This document shows, piece after piece, positions 16,353-25,424 of a stretch of 64,000 bases of DNA. This DNA is from Variovorax paradoxus. GTDB lineage: Bacteria > Pseudomonadota > Gammaproteobacteria > Burkholderiales > Burkholderiaceae_C. The stretch is taken from positions 6,200,001 to 6,264,000 of the forward strand of contig CP063166.1 of the NCBI GenBank assembly GCA_016806145.1. Reading direction: 5' to 3'. Under the pieces are notes generated by a model that was not told where the DNA came from, did not search any database, and worked only from the letters and a program-made list of their open reading frames with translations. A program made the position numbers and the translations under genes. Position 1 is the first letter of the stretch, and every line of letters begins with the position of its first letter.

Positions 16353-17705
16353 TCAGCGGTCCAGGTCGACCCCGTCCGCCGCCAGCTTCGCCTGCAGCGC
16401 CGCCACGTCCACGTCGGCGAACGCGCCGCCGCCGAGCGTGGCCGCCGCCGTGCCCGCGGCCTGCCCCATCACGAAGCAGCCGCCGCTGGCGCGCGCGGCC
16501 GACTGGCCCTCGTGCGTCATCGAGGCGCAGCGGCCGGCCACCAGCAGGTTGGCGACCGTGCGCGGCACCAGCATGCGCCAGGGCAGGTGGTTGTAGGCGT
16601 TGTCGGCATCGCGCGGGAAGGCCCACTCGATGCGGCCATCGGCATGCATCTCCATTGGCCAGGCATTGAGGCCGATGGCGTCGTCGAACTTGGCCGACGA
16701 CAGGATGTCCTCGCGCTCGAGCGCGTACAGGCCCTGGATGCGCCGCGTCTCGCGGATGCCGACCTGCGGCGCGATCTCGACGATGGCCGACTGCGCGAAG
16801 CCCGGCACCTCGGCCTTGAGAAAGCGGAAGTACTCGGCGATCTGGCGCCGGCCCTCGAGCTCGCCCTCGGTGAGTTCGCGCGCATCGACGCCGTTCATCG
16901 CGCGGCCCTGGGCGTTGCGGATCTGCGTGACGTTGGCGCGCCATTCGCGCGGGTCCTTGTTGGGCCGCAGGATCGCGCCCTCGCGCGGGAAGCGGTAGGC
17001 GCCGGGCTTGCTCGCCTCGGCGCGCGCCATGAAGTCGTTGATGGCCTTGAACTCGCCCACCGCCTCGAGCGCGGCCGGCGCGTCGACCTGGCCGATGCGG
17101 AACATGGTGGTCGGGAACAGGCCGCTGCCGTGGCCGTCGCCGACCTCGAAGGGCACGCCCGCGAAGGCCGCCACGTCGGCGTCGCCGCTGGCGTCGACGA
17201 AGGCATTGGCGCGGATCGCCTGCCGGCCCGACTTGGTCTCGACCACCAGCGCCGCGATGCGCTCGCCGTCGTGGATCACCGAGGCCGCGAGCGCATGGAA
17301 CAGCAGCTTCACGCCGGCCGCCTCGAGCAACTGGTCGGCCGCGAGCTTGTAGGCCGAGGTGTCGTACGAGCGCACGCGGATGCGTCCGCCCATGCCGTCC
17401 TGCGGATCGTTCATGCCGTTGAGCGCCACGATGCGCTCGACCAGCTCGTCGACCACGCCGCGCACCAGCTGCGTCATCTGGCCGCGGCGCTTGCCGTACA
17501 GGCCCGCGAAGTTGGTGACGCCGCCCGCCGTGCCCATGCCGCCGAGGAAGCCGTAGCGCTCCACCAGCAGGGTGCTCGCGCCGTGGCGCGCGGCGCTCAC
17601 GGCGGCGGCGATACCCGCCGGACCGCCGCCGACCACCACCACGTCGTAGCTGCCGAACACCGGCAGCGAACGCGACGGCTCGGCCATCGTCATTGCAGCC
17701 GTCAT
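16353..17705 (-). CDS. FAD-dependent oxidoreductase (FAD_oxidored type)
   Basis: A 450-residue flavoprotein. The Rossmann motif VVVGGGPAGIAAAVSAARHG lies near residues 23-42, followed by an acidic strand end (LVERYGFLGG). A later FVDASGDADVAAFAG and the C-terminal NLLVAGRCASMTHEG are typical of PF12831 proteins, many of them uncharacterised dehydrogenases or hydroxylases. ATG 17705 overlaps the stop of the upstream Bug gene (ATGA). It is the last gene of the gentisate operon, so it may prepare an aromatic or alicyclic precursor. Its substrate is unknown. Confidence 0.88.
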   Translation of the reverse strand: MTAAMTMAEPSRSLPVFGSYDVVVVGGGPAGIAAAVSAARHGASTLLVERYGFLGGMGTAGGVTNFAGLYGKRRGQMTQLVRGVVDELVERIVALNGMNDPQDGMGGRIRVRSYDTSAYKLAADQLLEAAGVKLLFHALAASVIHDGERIAALVVETKSGRQAIRANAFVDASGDADVAAFAGVPFEVGDGHGSGLFPTTMFRIGQVDAPAALEAVGEFKAINDFMARAEASKPGAYRFPREGAILRPNKDPREWRANVTQIRNAQGRAMNGVDARELTEGELEGRRQIAEYFRFLKAEVPGFAQSAIVEIAPQVGIRETRRIQGLYALEREDILSSAKFDDAIGLNAWPMEMHADGRIEWAFPRDADNAYNHLPWRMLVPRTVANLLVAGRCASMTHEGQSAARASGGCFVMGQAAGTAAATLGGGAFADVDVAALQAKLAADGVDLDR

Positions 17706-18676
17706 TGGAGAGTGATGCCCTTGGTCGAGATGATCTTGGTCATGATCGCGGCCTCGTCGTTGACGCGCGCGCGCATGCCGTCGGGCGAGGTGCCCACGGC
17801 CTGCCAGCCCTGCTCGAACAGCTTCTGACGCACCTCGGGCTGCTTCATCACCGCCTCGAGCTCGCGCCCGATGCGCGCCTGCGCGGCCTTCGAGAGGTTG
17901 GCCGGGCCCAGGAGCGCCACCCACACCTCGAGGTTGAAGTCGCGCACGCCGGCATTGGCCAGCGGCGGCACCTCGGGCACCAGCGCGCTGCGGCCGGCGG
18001 TCAGGCCGATGGCCTTGAGCTTGCCCGCCTTGATCTGCGGCATCGCCACGCCGGGCGGGATCAGGCCCATCTGGATCTGGTCGCCGAGCATGCCGGTGAT
18101 GACCTGCGGATTGCCCTGGTAGGGCACGTGCTCGGGGTTGAAGCCCGGCACGCGGCTCTTGAGCAGTTCCATGCCCAGGTGGCCGACCGAGCCGATGCCC
18201 ACCGAGCCGTAGTTCCACTTGTTGCCCGCCTTGCGGCCGGCGTCGAAGAAGGCTTCGCCCGAGGGCAGGTTGTTCTGCGCCACCAGCACCAGCGGCGCGG
18301 TCGCGAGCAGCGAGAGGTAGGTGAAGTCCTTGGCCGGGTCGTAGGGCAGCTTCGGATAGAGCAGCTTCGACGAGGTGAGGTTGCCGTTGATGACGACGCC
18401 CAGCGTGTGGTCGTCGCTGGCCTTGGCCACCGTGTCGGCCGCGATGTTGCCCGAGGCGCCGGGCTTGTTGTCGACCACGATCGGCTGGCCCAGCGCCTTC
18501 GACAGCGGCTCGGCGATGGTGCGCGCGGCGATGTCGGGCGTGGAGCCGCCCGGGAAGCCGACGAGCAGGCGGATGGGCTTGGTGGGCCAGGCGGGCGTCT
18601 GCGCGCTCGCGGCCAGCGGCAGCGTGGCGGCAGCCAGGCCGCAGGCGATCAGGAGGGCTCTCTTGGTGGCTTGCAT
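17702..18676 (-). CDS. Bug-family periplasmic receptor (first of a tandem pair by coordinate)
   Basis: A 324-residue Bug receptor. ATG 18676 gives a good signal peptide (KRALLIACGLAAATLPLAASAQT), and the mature start WPTKPIRLLVGFPGG is diagnostic. The longer reading frame from 18739 would place 21 unrelated residues before the signal peptide. It overlaps the FAD oxidoreductase by 4 bases and follows another Bug gene with a 69-base gap. No membrane subunits are adjacent. By context the ligand may be a hydroxybenzoate or similar carboxylate. Confidence 0.92.
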   Translation of the reverse strand: MQATKRALLIACGLAAATLPLAASAQTPAWPTKPIRLLVGFPGGSTPDIAARTIAEPLSKALGQPIVVDNKPGASGNIAADTVAKASDDHTLGVVINGNLTSSKLLYPKLPYDPAKDFTYLSLLATAPLVLVAQNNLPSGEAFFDAGRKAGNKWNYGSVGIGSVGHLGMELLKSRVPGFNPEHVPYQGNPQVITGMLGDQIQMGLIPPGVAMPQIKAGKLKAIGLTAGRSALVPEVPPLANAGVRDFNLEVWVALLGPANLSKAAQARIGRELEAVMKQPEVRQKLFEQGWQAVGTSPDGMRARVNDEAAIMTKIISTKGITLQ

Positions 18677-18745
18677 GAAGGAAGAAATGTCAAAAAGTGT
18701 CAAAACAGGCGGGCAGCTTAACTGCCCCAAGCAAGGCACGGGCCG

Positions 18746-19732
18746 CTATTCGAGGCTGATGTTGCCCCTGCGCACCAGCTCGCCGTAGACCTTGGACTTG
18801 GCCTCGGCCTGGCGCTCGATCTCCTCGGGCGACCAGGCCAGCGGCTCGAAGGCGAAGGTGTCGAAACGGGCGCGGATCTCGGGGTCGGCGATGACCTTCG
18901 CCACGTCGGCGTTGATCTTCGCCTTGATGGCCGCCGGCACCCCCTTGGGCGCGAGCAGCGAGACGAAGGAGTTGACCTCGAGGCCGGCCGGGCCGCCGGC
19001 CTCGGCCATGGTCGGCACCTCGGGCATCTGCGGAATGCGCTTGGCCGCGGCCACCGCGATGTAGCGCAGCTTGCCGGCCTTGTAGATGCCCTGGCTCGAG
19101 GGAATGCTCGCGAAGGCCCACGGCACTTCGCCGGTGCCCACGTTCGAATACAGCTGCGAGACCTCGCGGTAGGGCGCGTGGCGCATGCGGATGCCGCTCA
19201 GCGCCTCGAGCTGCTGCGCGCCCAGGTGGCCCGGGCTGCCCACGCCCCAGGAGCCGTAGACGATGGCGTCGGGATCGGCCTTGGCGGCGGCGATCAGGTC
19301 GGCCATGTTCTTCCATTTGGAGTCGCTGCCCACGGCCACGAAGAAGGGCGTGCGGAACAGCGAGGCCACCGGGTCGAAGTGCTGCAAGGTCACGAAGTTG
19401 CGCGACTTGTACAGGTGCGGCAGCGCGGCCACGTGCTCGCTGTCGAGCTGCAGCAGGGTGTAGCCGTCGGGCGCGGCGCGCCGGGCCTGGTCGATGGCGA
19501 TGAAGCCGCCGCCGCCGGGCCGGTTGTCGATCAGCACGCGCTGGTTCCACAGCCGCGAGAGCTTGTCCGAGACCAGCCGCAGCACCGCGTCGGGGCCGCT
19601 GCCGGCCGCGAAGGGCGTGACCAGCGTCACGGGCTTGTTCGGATAGTCGCCGGCCTGGGCCGCCGCGCCGCCGGCCATGGCCAGCGAGGTCAGGGCGAGA
19701 AGGCCGGTCAGCAGTGCGCGCGGGAAGTTCAT
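18746..19732 (-). CDS. Bug-family periplasmic receptor (second of the tandem pair)
   Basis: A 328-residue receptor with signal peptide (LLTGLLALTSLAMAGGAAAQA) and mature start YPNKPVTLVTPFAAGSG. A conserved RRAAPDGYTLLQ follows. It differs clearly from its neighbour at 17702-18676, so the pair is not a recent duplication; it may recognise a different ligand. It lies 61 bases after the flavin monooxygenase gene in the same leftward operon. The TctA/TctB-type partners must be encoded elsewhere if they are used. Confidence 0.92.
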   Translation of the reverse strand: MNFPRALLTGLLALTSLAMAGGAAAQAGDYPNKPVTLVTPFAAGSGPDAVLRLVSDKLSRLWNQRVLIDNRPGGGGFIAIDQARRAAPDGYTLLQLDSEHVAALPHLYKSRNFVTLQHFDPVASLFRTPFFVAVGSDSKWKNMADLIAAAKADPDAIVYGSWGVGSPGHLGAQQLEALSGIRMRHAPYREVSQLYSNVGTGEVPWAFASIPSSQGIYKAGKLRYIAVAAAKRIPQMPEVPTMAEAGGPAGLEVNSFVSLLAPKGVPAAIKAKINADVAKVIADPEIRARFDTFAFEPLAWSPEEIERQAEAKSKVYGELVRRGNISLE

Positions 19733-19793
19733 GGTCGTTTGTCTCCGGTGGGCCTGGGGCCTCGATGGTTGTGGATCTTGAAGGCGTCGGGTG

Positions 19794-21047
19794 TCAGTGT
19801 GGCGAAAGCGCGGCGGCCTCGGTGCGTGCCGATCGGCGCAGCGCCTCGGGCGCGTCGTCCAGGCAGCGCTCGGGGCGCCAGGCATAGAGCCACTCGACCG
19901 CATCGTAGAAGCGCTCGGGCGTGCGGCCTGGCCAGAGGCTGTTGCGCACCAGGCGCTCCACGCCCCTGGCATGGTAGAGCCGGCCCATCTCGCGCACCGA
20001 CAGCACCACGCGGGCCGTGCGCGCCACGCGCGCCGCCTCGTAGAGCCGAAAGGCGGCCGGCAGGTCGAAGTCGCAGGCCTTCACGGCCTCGCCCAGCGTC
20101 ACCGCGTCCTCGAGCGCCATGCAGGCGCCCTGCGCCAGGTACTGCATCATCGGATGCGCCGCATCGCCCAGCAGCGTGGCCGCGCCCTCGCTCCAGCGCT
20201 CGACCGGATCGCGGTCGGCGGTGCTCCAGCGGCGCCACGAGGTCGGGCGATCGAGCAGCTGGCGCGGGCGCGCATGCACGCCCTCGAAGTACGACAGCAC
20301 CTCGTCCTTGCTGCCGTCGGTCACGCCCCATTCCTCGCGCTCGCGGCTGTGGAAGGTGACGACCAGGTTGTATTGCTCGCCATGGCGCAGCGGGTAGTGC
20401 ACCAGGTGGCAGTCCGGGCCGGCCCAGACCACGGGCGCGTTCCAGCGCAGGTCCGCCGGCATGTCGGCCGCCGGCACCACCGCGCGGTAGACCACGTGGC
20501 CCGAGACGCGCGGCGCGTCGCCGATCAGCGCGGCGCGCACCACCGACTTCACGCCGTCGCAGCCGACGATGGCATCGGCCTGGAAGCGCCGGCCGTCGCG
20601 CGTGACCGCCACCACGCCCTGCCCCCGGGTGTCGAGGGTCTCGACCTGCGCCGAGGTGTGGAAGCGGATCAGCGGATGCTGCTTCACGGCCTCGTGGATC
20701 GCGCCGTGCAGGTCGGCGCGGTGGCTCACGGCATAGGGGTTGCGAAAGCGCGCGCGGAAGGCCTCGCCGACCGGCACCGAAGCCACCTCCGAGCAGTCGA
20801 CCGCGTCCATCATCACCAGCCGGTCGGTGAACACCGAGCCCCGGCGCACCGCCTCGCCCACGCCCAGCGCGTCGAGCGCGGCGAAGGCATTGGGGCCGAG
20901 CTGCAGCCCGGCGCCGATCTCGCCGATGGCGGCGCTCTGCTCGAGCAGGTCGATCGACACGCCCAGGCGTGCCAGCGCCAGCGCGGCGGCCATGCCGCCG
21001 ATGCCGCCGCCGACCAGCAGCACGGTGGGGGAAGGGGTCGGGCTCAT
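19794..21047 (-). CDS. FAD-dependent aromatic hydroxylase, probable 3-hydroxybenzoate 6-monooxygenase
   Basis: A 417-residue class A flavoprotein monooxygenase. It has the GxGxxG motif (VGGGIGGMAAALALARLG, about 12-29), the DG motif (GCDGVKSVVR) and the GD motif (LLGDAAHPMMQYLAQGACMALEDA). Length and motifs match 3-hydroxybenzoate 6-hydroxylase and salicylate hydroxylase. The two immediate upstream genes encode gentisate dioxygenase and fumarylpyruvate hydrolase, so conversion of 3-hydroxybenzoate to gentisate is the best call; salicylate hydroxylase-like activity is the alternative. The start ATG 21047 is 11 bases after the hydrolase stop. Confidence 0.88.
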   Translation of the reverse strand: MSPTPSPTVLLVGGGIGGMAAALALARLGVSIDLLEQSAAIGEIGAGLQLGPNAFAALDALGVGEAVRRGSVFTDRLVMMDAVDCSEVASVPVGEAFRARFRNPYAVSHRADLHGAIHEAVKQHPLIRFHTSAQVETLDTRGQGVVAVTRDGRRFQADAIVGCDGVKSVVRAALIGDAPRVSGHVVYRAVVPAADMPADLRWNAPVVWAGPDCHLVHYPLRHGEQYNLVVTFHSREREEWGVTDGSKDEVLSYFEGVHARPRQLLDRPTSWRRWSTADRDPVERWSEGAATLLGDAAHPMMQYLAQGACMALEDAVTLGEAVKACDFDLPAAFRLYEAARVARTARVVLSVREMGRLYHARGVERLVRNSLWPGRTPERFYDAVEWLYAWRPERCLDDAPEALRRSARTEAAALSPH

Positions 21048-21058
21048 GCGCGGCTCGC

Positions 21059-21763
21059 TCAGTCGATGCGAACGCTCAGCGAGGGCAGGCGCTCGATGCT
21101 GACCTTGATCGTCTGGCCGGGCTTCACCGCGCCCACGCCCTCGGGCGTGCCGGTGAAGATCAGGTCGCCGGGCTGCAGCGCGAACAGGGTCGACAGGTTG
21201 GCGATCACTTCGTTGACCGACCAGATCAGGTGGGTGATGTCGCTCTTCTGGCGCACCTCGCCGTCGACCTCGAGGCGAATCTCGCCGCCATCGATCTCGC
21301 CCACCTCGGCCAGCGTGCGCAGCGGCGCGATCGGCGCCGAGAAGTCGAAGGCCTTGCCGATCTCCCAGGGCCGGCCCTGCTCGCGCATCTTCATCTGCAG
21401 GTCGCGGCGGGTCATGTCGAGGCCGACGGCATAGCCGTGGATGTGGCTCGCGGCCTGTTCCACCGGAATGTCGCGGCCGCCCTTGCCGATGGCCACCACC
21501 AGCTCGGCCTCGTAGTGGTAGTTGGCGGTCAGCGCCGGATAGGGAATGGCGCCGGTCGCGCCCTCGGCCACCGGCACCACCGAGGCGTCGTCGTTGGGCT
21601 TGCAGAAGAAGAACGGCGGCTCGCGGTCGGGATCGAAGCCCATCTCGCGCGCATGGGCCGCGTAGTTGCGGCCCACGCAGTAGACGCGGCGCACGGGGAA
21701 CTGCTTGTCGCTGCCGACGATGGGCAGGCCGACGATGGAAGGGGGCGTGAAGACGAAGGACAT
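21059..21763 (-). CDS. nagK: Fumarylpyruvate hydrolase (gentisate pathway)
   Basis: A 234-residue FAH-fold hydrolase, the usual length for fumarylpyruvate hydrolases (fumarylpyruvate to fumarate and pyruvate). Features: RRVYCVGRNYAAHAREMG (about 25-42), ANYHYEAELVVAIG with Glu-x-Glu metal ligands, LDMTRRDLQ, KAFDFSAP, and FTGTPEGVGAVKPG. It lies between gentisate dioxygenase (65 bases upstream) and the hydroxylase. A maleylpyruvate isomerase is missing from the operon, so isomerisation must be supplied elsewhere or be bypassed. Confidence 0.92.
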   Translation of the reverse strand: MSFVFTPPSIVGLPIVGSDKQFPVRRVYCVGRNYAAHAREMGFDPDREPPFFFCKPNDDASVVPVAEGATGAIPYPALTANYHYEAELVVAIGKGGRDIPVEQAASHIHGYAVGLDMTRRDLQMKMREQGRPWEIGKAFDFSAPIAPLRTLAEVGEIDGGEIRLEVDGEVRQKSDITHLIWSVNEVIANLSTLFALQPGDLIFTGTPEGVGAVKPGQTIKVSIERLPSLSVRID

Positions 21764-21828
21764 GAGGGCTCCTGCCGCGTGGGGCGGCAACGGTCGAGGG
21801 AAAGGAAGAAAACGAAAAGGGCCGGGAC

Positions 21829-22905
21829 TCAGGCGTTCTCGAGGAAGGCTTCGCGCAGGATCCCCATGGCCTGCTGCACCGGCCGGTCCGAGAAGCTGAA
21901 GAGCACGCAGTCGCCGTTGGGCGCGTGCAGCGTGAGCGGCGCCCATGAGGGCACGACGAAGGTGTCGCGCGGCCCGAACTCGAAGCGCTGGCCCGCGATC
22001 TCGGCGCTGCCATGGCCTTCGACCACGCTGTAGACGCTGCCGTCGGTGGCGCGATGCGTCTTGCCCGCGAAGCCCTTGGGCAGCAGCTGCAGGTTGGTCG
22101 AGATGGTCGGCATCGGCGAACCGCCGGTCAGCGGATTGATGTAGCGCAGCTTGTGGCCCAGCCAGGCATCGGGCGCTTCCTGCTTCTGCAGCTGCGTCAG
22201 CGCCTCGCGGCTGCGTGCATAGGGGTAGTTGAAGATCGGCGAGGTCTGCGACGCATGGTCGTGCCGCACCGGCACCATGTTGTGGCCGAAGCGCGCGAGG
22301 CTGTGGCCCTCGGGCCGCGCCACGTGCTGCACCTTGGCGTCGTCGTTCTCGGCGAAGCCGGCGTCGAAGAAGCGCAGCATCGGGATGTCGAGGCCGTCGA
22401 GCCAGACCACCGGCTCCACCACGCCTGCTATGCCCTCGTTGCCATGGTCGTGCCAGGCCCACGAGGGCGTGATGATGAAGTCGCCCGGGTACATGGTGGT
22501 GCGCTCGCCGCCCACGGTGGTGTAGGCCCCCTGGCCGTCGACGATGAAGCGCAGCGCCGACTGCACGTGGCGGTGCGAGGGCGCCACCTCGCCCGGCATG
22601 ATCAGCTGCAGCCCGGCATAGATCGACTGCGTGATCGAGGAGTTGCCGGGCAGCGCCGGGTTCTCGAGCACCAGCACGCGGCGCACGGCCTCCTCGGCGG
22701 TGATGAGGTCGGCCGACTCCATCAGCAGCGGGCGGATCTCGTCGTAGCGCCACAGCGCGGGCACGCAGGGCGTCTGCGGCTCGCGCGGCACCAGCGCATG
22801 CAGCGATTCCCACAGTGGCGTGAGGTGCAGCGGGCGGATGCGGTCGTAGTAGTCGCGGCGCTCATCCGCATTGGAGGGCGCGGCGCGGGCGGTGGAGGGG
22901 TTCAT
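21829..22905 (-). CDS. gtdA: Gentisate 1,2-dioxygenase
   Basis: A 358-residue bicupin enzyme, the normal length for gentisate dioxygenase (gentisate + O2 to maleylpyruvate). The N-terminal cupin carries the iron site in [13 protein letters not shown] with the WHDHGNE motif downstream. The C-terminal cupin (about 260-345) contains [20 protein letters not shown] 22905 fits the family; an in-frame ATG at 22926 would add seven residues. It is the first gene of the leftward operon, divergent from a LysR regulator, so expression is probably induced by hydroxybenzoates. Confidence 0.95.
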   Translation of the reverse strand: MNPSTARAAPSNADERRDYYDRIRPLHLTPLWESLHALVPREPQTPCVPALWRYDEIRPLLMESADLITAEEAVRRVLVLENPALPGNSSITQSIYAGLQLIMPGEVAPSHRHVQSALRFIVDGQGAYTTVGGERTTMYPGDFIITPSWAWHDHGNEGIAGVVEPVVWLDGLDIPMLRFFDAGFAENDDAKVQHVARPEGHSLARFGHNMVPVRHDHASQTSPIFNYPYARSREALTQLQKQEAPDAWLGHKLRYINPLTGGSPMPTISTNLQLLPKGFAGKTHRATDGSVYSVVEGHGSAEIAGQRFEFGPRDTFVVPSWAPLTLHAPNGDCVLFSFSDRPVQQAMGILREAFLENA

Positions 22906-22998
22906 GGCGTGTCTCTCGCGGTGCATGGCGCGGCGGCGACGTGGGACGCCGGCTTGGTTAGAACTTCCGAATCAACGGGATCATCCGCCCGCACTACT

Positions 22999-23009
22999 AT
23001 TGGCGCAAT
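22999..23009. promoter_or_regulatory. Candidate LysR-type binding dyad upstream of gentisate dioxygenase
   Basis: ATTG-GCG-CAAT at 22999-23009 is a perfect 4-bp dyad with a three-base spacer, in the 180-bp gap between the divergent lysR and gtdA genes. LysR regulators usually bind a T-N11-A dyad near the divergent promoter; this short palindrome is the best-placed candidate I see, but the match is weak. Confidence 0.3.
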
Positions 23010-23085
23010 GGGGGACCGGCGATAGCTCCGATCCTGTTTTTCGATAATGGTGGCCAGCGGGCCGCACACGGCGAGGGCCGCGCCC

Positions 23086-24000
23086 ATGGCACAACTCGAT
23101 CTGGAATGGCTCTTGGTGTTCGACGAGGTCTACAAGACCGCCAACGTCTCGAGCGCCGCCGAACGGCTCGGCATCTCGCAGTCGGCCGCGAGCACGGCGC
23201 TCGCCAGGCTGCGCACCCACTTCGGCGACAAGCTGTTCGTGCGCACCTCGCGCGGCATGGAGCCCACGCCCTATGCGCGCCAGACCCAGCCGCTGGTGCT
23301 CGACATCCTCGACCGCCTCAACCGCGCCAAGGGCGGGCGCGCGGTGTTCGACCCCGCCACGGCCGAGCGCAGCTTCCGCATCTGCATGACCGACATCAGC
23401 GAGGTGGTGCTGCTGCCGGGCCTGCTCGACCACCTGCGGCACGTGGCGCCGGGCGTGCGCATCGAGACCGAGATCATCTCGACCGAGAGCGGCCGCCGGC
23501 TCGAGGACGGCGCGGTCGACCTCGCGGTGGGCTTCATGCCGCAGCTCGAGGCCGGCTTCTACCAGCAGACGCTGTTCATGCAGAACTTCGTCTGCCTGGC
23601 CGCGCGCAACCATCCGCGCGTGGGCGCCCGGCTGACGCGCAAGCGCTTCGAGGCCGAGGCGCATGCGGTGGTGGCCTCCTCGGGCACCGGCCATGCGATC
23701 GTCGACAAGACCATCGCGCGGCTCGGGCTGCGGCGCCACGTGGTGACGCGGCTGTCGAGCTTCCTCAGCGTGGCGCGGATCGTGGCCCACACCGAGCTGC
23801 TGGTGGTGGTGCCGCGCATCCTCGGCCAGGTGCTGGCCACGCAGGAGCCGGTGCAGCTGCTCGAGCCGCCGTTCGAGCTGCCCTCGTACGCGGTCAAGCA
23901 GCATTGGCACGAGCGCTTCCATGCCGACGCCGGCAATGCCTGGCTGCGGCGCACGCTGGCGCAGCTGTTCAACGAGGGCGAGGCGGCGGGCCCGGCCTGA
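23086..24000 (+). CDS. LysR-family transcriptional regulator (NagR/NahR-like)
   Basis: A 304-residue LysR protein. The winged helix-turn-helix is at about residues 8-66 (SSAAERLGISQSAASTALARLR), followed by the co-inducer domain starting near RSFRICMTDISEVVLLPGLL, a sequence typical of the NahR/NagR/LinR group responding to salicylate-type aromatics. An upstream ATG at 23047 adds 13 poorly LysR-like residues, so 23086 is preferred. It diverges from the gentisate operon and is the likely activator. Ligand identity is inferred from context. Confidence 0.93.
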   Translation: MAQLDLEWLLVFDEVYKTANVSSAAERLGISQSAASTALARLRTHFGDKLFVRTSRGMEPTPYARQTQPLVLDILDRLNRAKGGRAVFDPATAERSFRICMTDISEVVLLPGLLDHLRHVAPGVRIETEIISTESGRRLEDGAVDLAVGFMPQLEAGFYQQTLFMQNFVCLAARNHPRVGARLTRKRFEAEAHAVVASSGTGHAIVDKTIARLGLRRHVVTRLSSFLSVARIVAHTELLVVVPRILGQVLATQEPVQLLEPPFELPSYAVKQHWHERFHADAGNAWLRRTLAQLFNEGEAAGPA

Positions 24001-24136
24001 GCCGGTGGCATGGCGCTTGCGGCCCGGCGGGCATGCCCGGACGACGGGCGGCGGCCGAACCGTCATGCGCGCCCTCGCATAATCGCCTCCCCCACGTTCC
24101 GGCCCCACGGCCCCTTCCGAAAGCAAAAGGCACAGC

Positions 24137-24586
24137 ATGTCTTCCATCACCCTGCGATTCCTCGCCGAACCCAACACCGTCAACTTCGGCGGCAAGGTCC
24201 ACGGCGGCACGGTCATGAAGTGGATCGACGAGGCCGGCTACGCCTGCGCCACGAGCTGGGCCAAGCGCTACTGCGTCACCGCCTTCATCGGCAGCATCCG
24301 CTTCCACCGTCCGATCATGATCGGCGACCTGGTCGAGGTCGAGGCGCGCATGGCCTACACCGGCAAGACCAGCATGAACATCTCGGTCGAGGTGCGCAGC
24401 GGCGACATGAAGGGCGGCGCGATGGAGAAGACCACCGAGTGCCTGATCGTCTTCGTCTCGGTCGACTCGCACGGCCGGCCGCTGCCGGTCGAGGCCTACG
24501 TGCCGGGCACGCCGGGCGAGATGGCGCTGGCCGAGCGCGCGCGCGCGCACCTCGACGCGAGCCGCGCGGCCTCGGGCAACCCCTGA
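24137..24586 (+). CDS. Acyl-CoA thioesterase, hotdog family (YciA/BACH-like)
   Basis: A 149-residue single-hotdog thioesterase. The conserved segment NFGGKVHGGTVMKWIDEAGYACA at about 15-37 includes the Asp in the usual YciA active-site helix; SIRFHRPIMIGDLVEVEARM is the following strand pair. AAAAGG precedes the ATG at 24137. The protein hydrolyses acyl-CoA in the cytoplasm. It stands alone between lysR and the phasin gene and may take part in acyl-CoA homeostasis. Confidence 0.92.
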   Translation: MSSITLRFLAEPNTVNFGGKVHGGTVMKWIDEAGYACATSWAKRYCVTAFIGSIRFHRPIMIGDLVEVEARMAYTGKTSMNISVEVRSGDMKGGAMEKTTECLIVFVSVDSHGRPLPVEAYVPGTPGEMALAERARAHLDASRAASGNP

Positions 24587-24618
24587 GCGGTCCGCCAAAG
24601 ACCCGAATAGGCAAAAGG

Positions 24619-24649
24619 CTCTAACCGCGCACGGCCCGCGCGGCTAGAG
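24619..24649 (+). other. Stem-loop upstream of the phasin gene
   Basis: Twelve-base arms (24619-24630 and 24638-24649) pair with one A-C mismatch around a seven-base loop. A second small stem (GGCGGT...ACCGCC, 24654-24672 region) follows. No T-run is present. It lies between the thioesterase stop and the phasin start and could end the thioesterase transcript or shape the phasin leader. Confidence 0.5.
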
Positions 24650-24721
24650 TTCGGCGGTTTCCGGCAGACCGCCCCTTTGCCCCTTTCCCCCTTTCCCGCT
24701 CCCCACCCATTCGGACCGCAC

Positions 24722-25243
24722 ATGGCCACCCAGGACGACGACCGCTTCGACAAGACCTCCGACCGCATCAAGGATTCCGCGCAGCAGATCTGGCTGGCCG
24801 GCCTCGGCGCCTTCGCCAAGATGCAACAGGAGGGCAGCAAGGCCTTCGAGTCGCTGGTCAAGGACGGCGCCGGCATGCAGAAGCGCACCCAGCAGGCCGC
24901 CGAGGAAACCCTGTCGCAGGCCCAGGCCCGCATGGCCGGCTTCGCGAACGAGTTCGGCACCAAGGCCGCGGGCCAGTGGGGCAAGCTCGAGAACATCTTC
25001 GAGGAGCGCGTGGCGCGCGCGCTCGACAAGCTCGGCATGCCGCCGCCGGCCGAGGTGGCCGCGCTGCAGGCGCGCGTGACGGCGCTCGAGGCCGAGCTGG
25101 CCGCCCTGCGCGGTGCGGCCGGCAGCGCGAAACCCGCCGCCAGTCCGGCGCGCGGTGCGCGCGCCGCGCGCCATGCCAAGTCGGCCGAGACGCCGGCACG
25201 CAAGGCCACGGTGCGGCGCAACAAATCGAGCGGCGCCGAATAA
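24722..25243 (+). CDS. Phasin-like polyhydroxyalkanoate granule-associated protein (PhaF/PhaI type)
   Basis: A 173-residue protein with the PF05597-type pattern: IKDSAQQIWLAGLGAFAKMQQEGSKAFESLVKDG at about 15-48, amphipathic helices through about residue 120, a short coiled-coil-like stretch (EVAALQARVTALEAELAALR), and a basic Ala/Lys/Arg/Pro-rich tail of about 40 residues resembling the DNA-binding tail of PhaF. It would coat storage granules and may tie them to the nucleoid. ATG 24722 fits the family; the earlier in-frame start at 24677 adds a proline-rich run unlike phasins. Confidence 0.88.
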   Translation: MATQDDDRFDKTSDRIKDSAQQIWLAGLGAFAKMQQEGSKAFESLVKDGAGMQKRTQQAAEETLSQAQARMAGFANEFGTKAAGQWGKLENIFEERVARALDKLGMPPPAEVAALQARVTALEAELAALRGAAGSAKPAASPARGARAARHAKSAETPARKATVRRNKSSGAE

Positions 25244-25320
25244 AGCCGCTTTCCGGCCTCGAAGCGGCCGATTCCGGCGCCGAATGCGCGCCGTGGCGCT
25301 GGACGGCACCACGCGCATGC

Positions 25321-25342
25321 GGCACTGCACAAACGCAGTGCC
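25321..25342. promoter_or_regulatory. GGCACTGC/GCAGTGCC inverted repeat ahead of the tetR gene
   Basis: Two perfect eight-base arms (25321-25328 and 25335-25342) flank a six-base AT-rich spacer, about 80 bases upstream of the TetR start. No T-run follows, so an operator for the adjacent TetR protein is as likely as a transcript-end hairpin. The CTGC...GCAG core recalls sites of granule regulators, but the spacing differs, so I make no family claim. Confidence 0.45.
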
Positions 25343-25424
25343 CCGCAATTCAATGTCCCCCTGCGCGCTTCGCGCGGCGTTCCTGCGCTAGAGTGTTTCC
25401 AAGAGACAACCCGGGAGCACCGAC

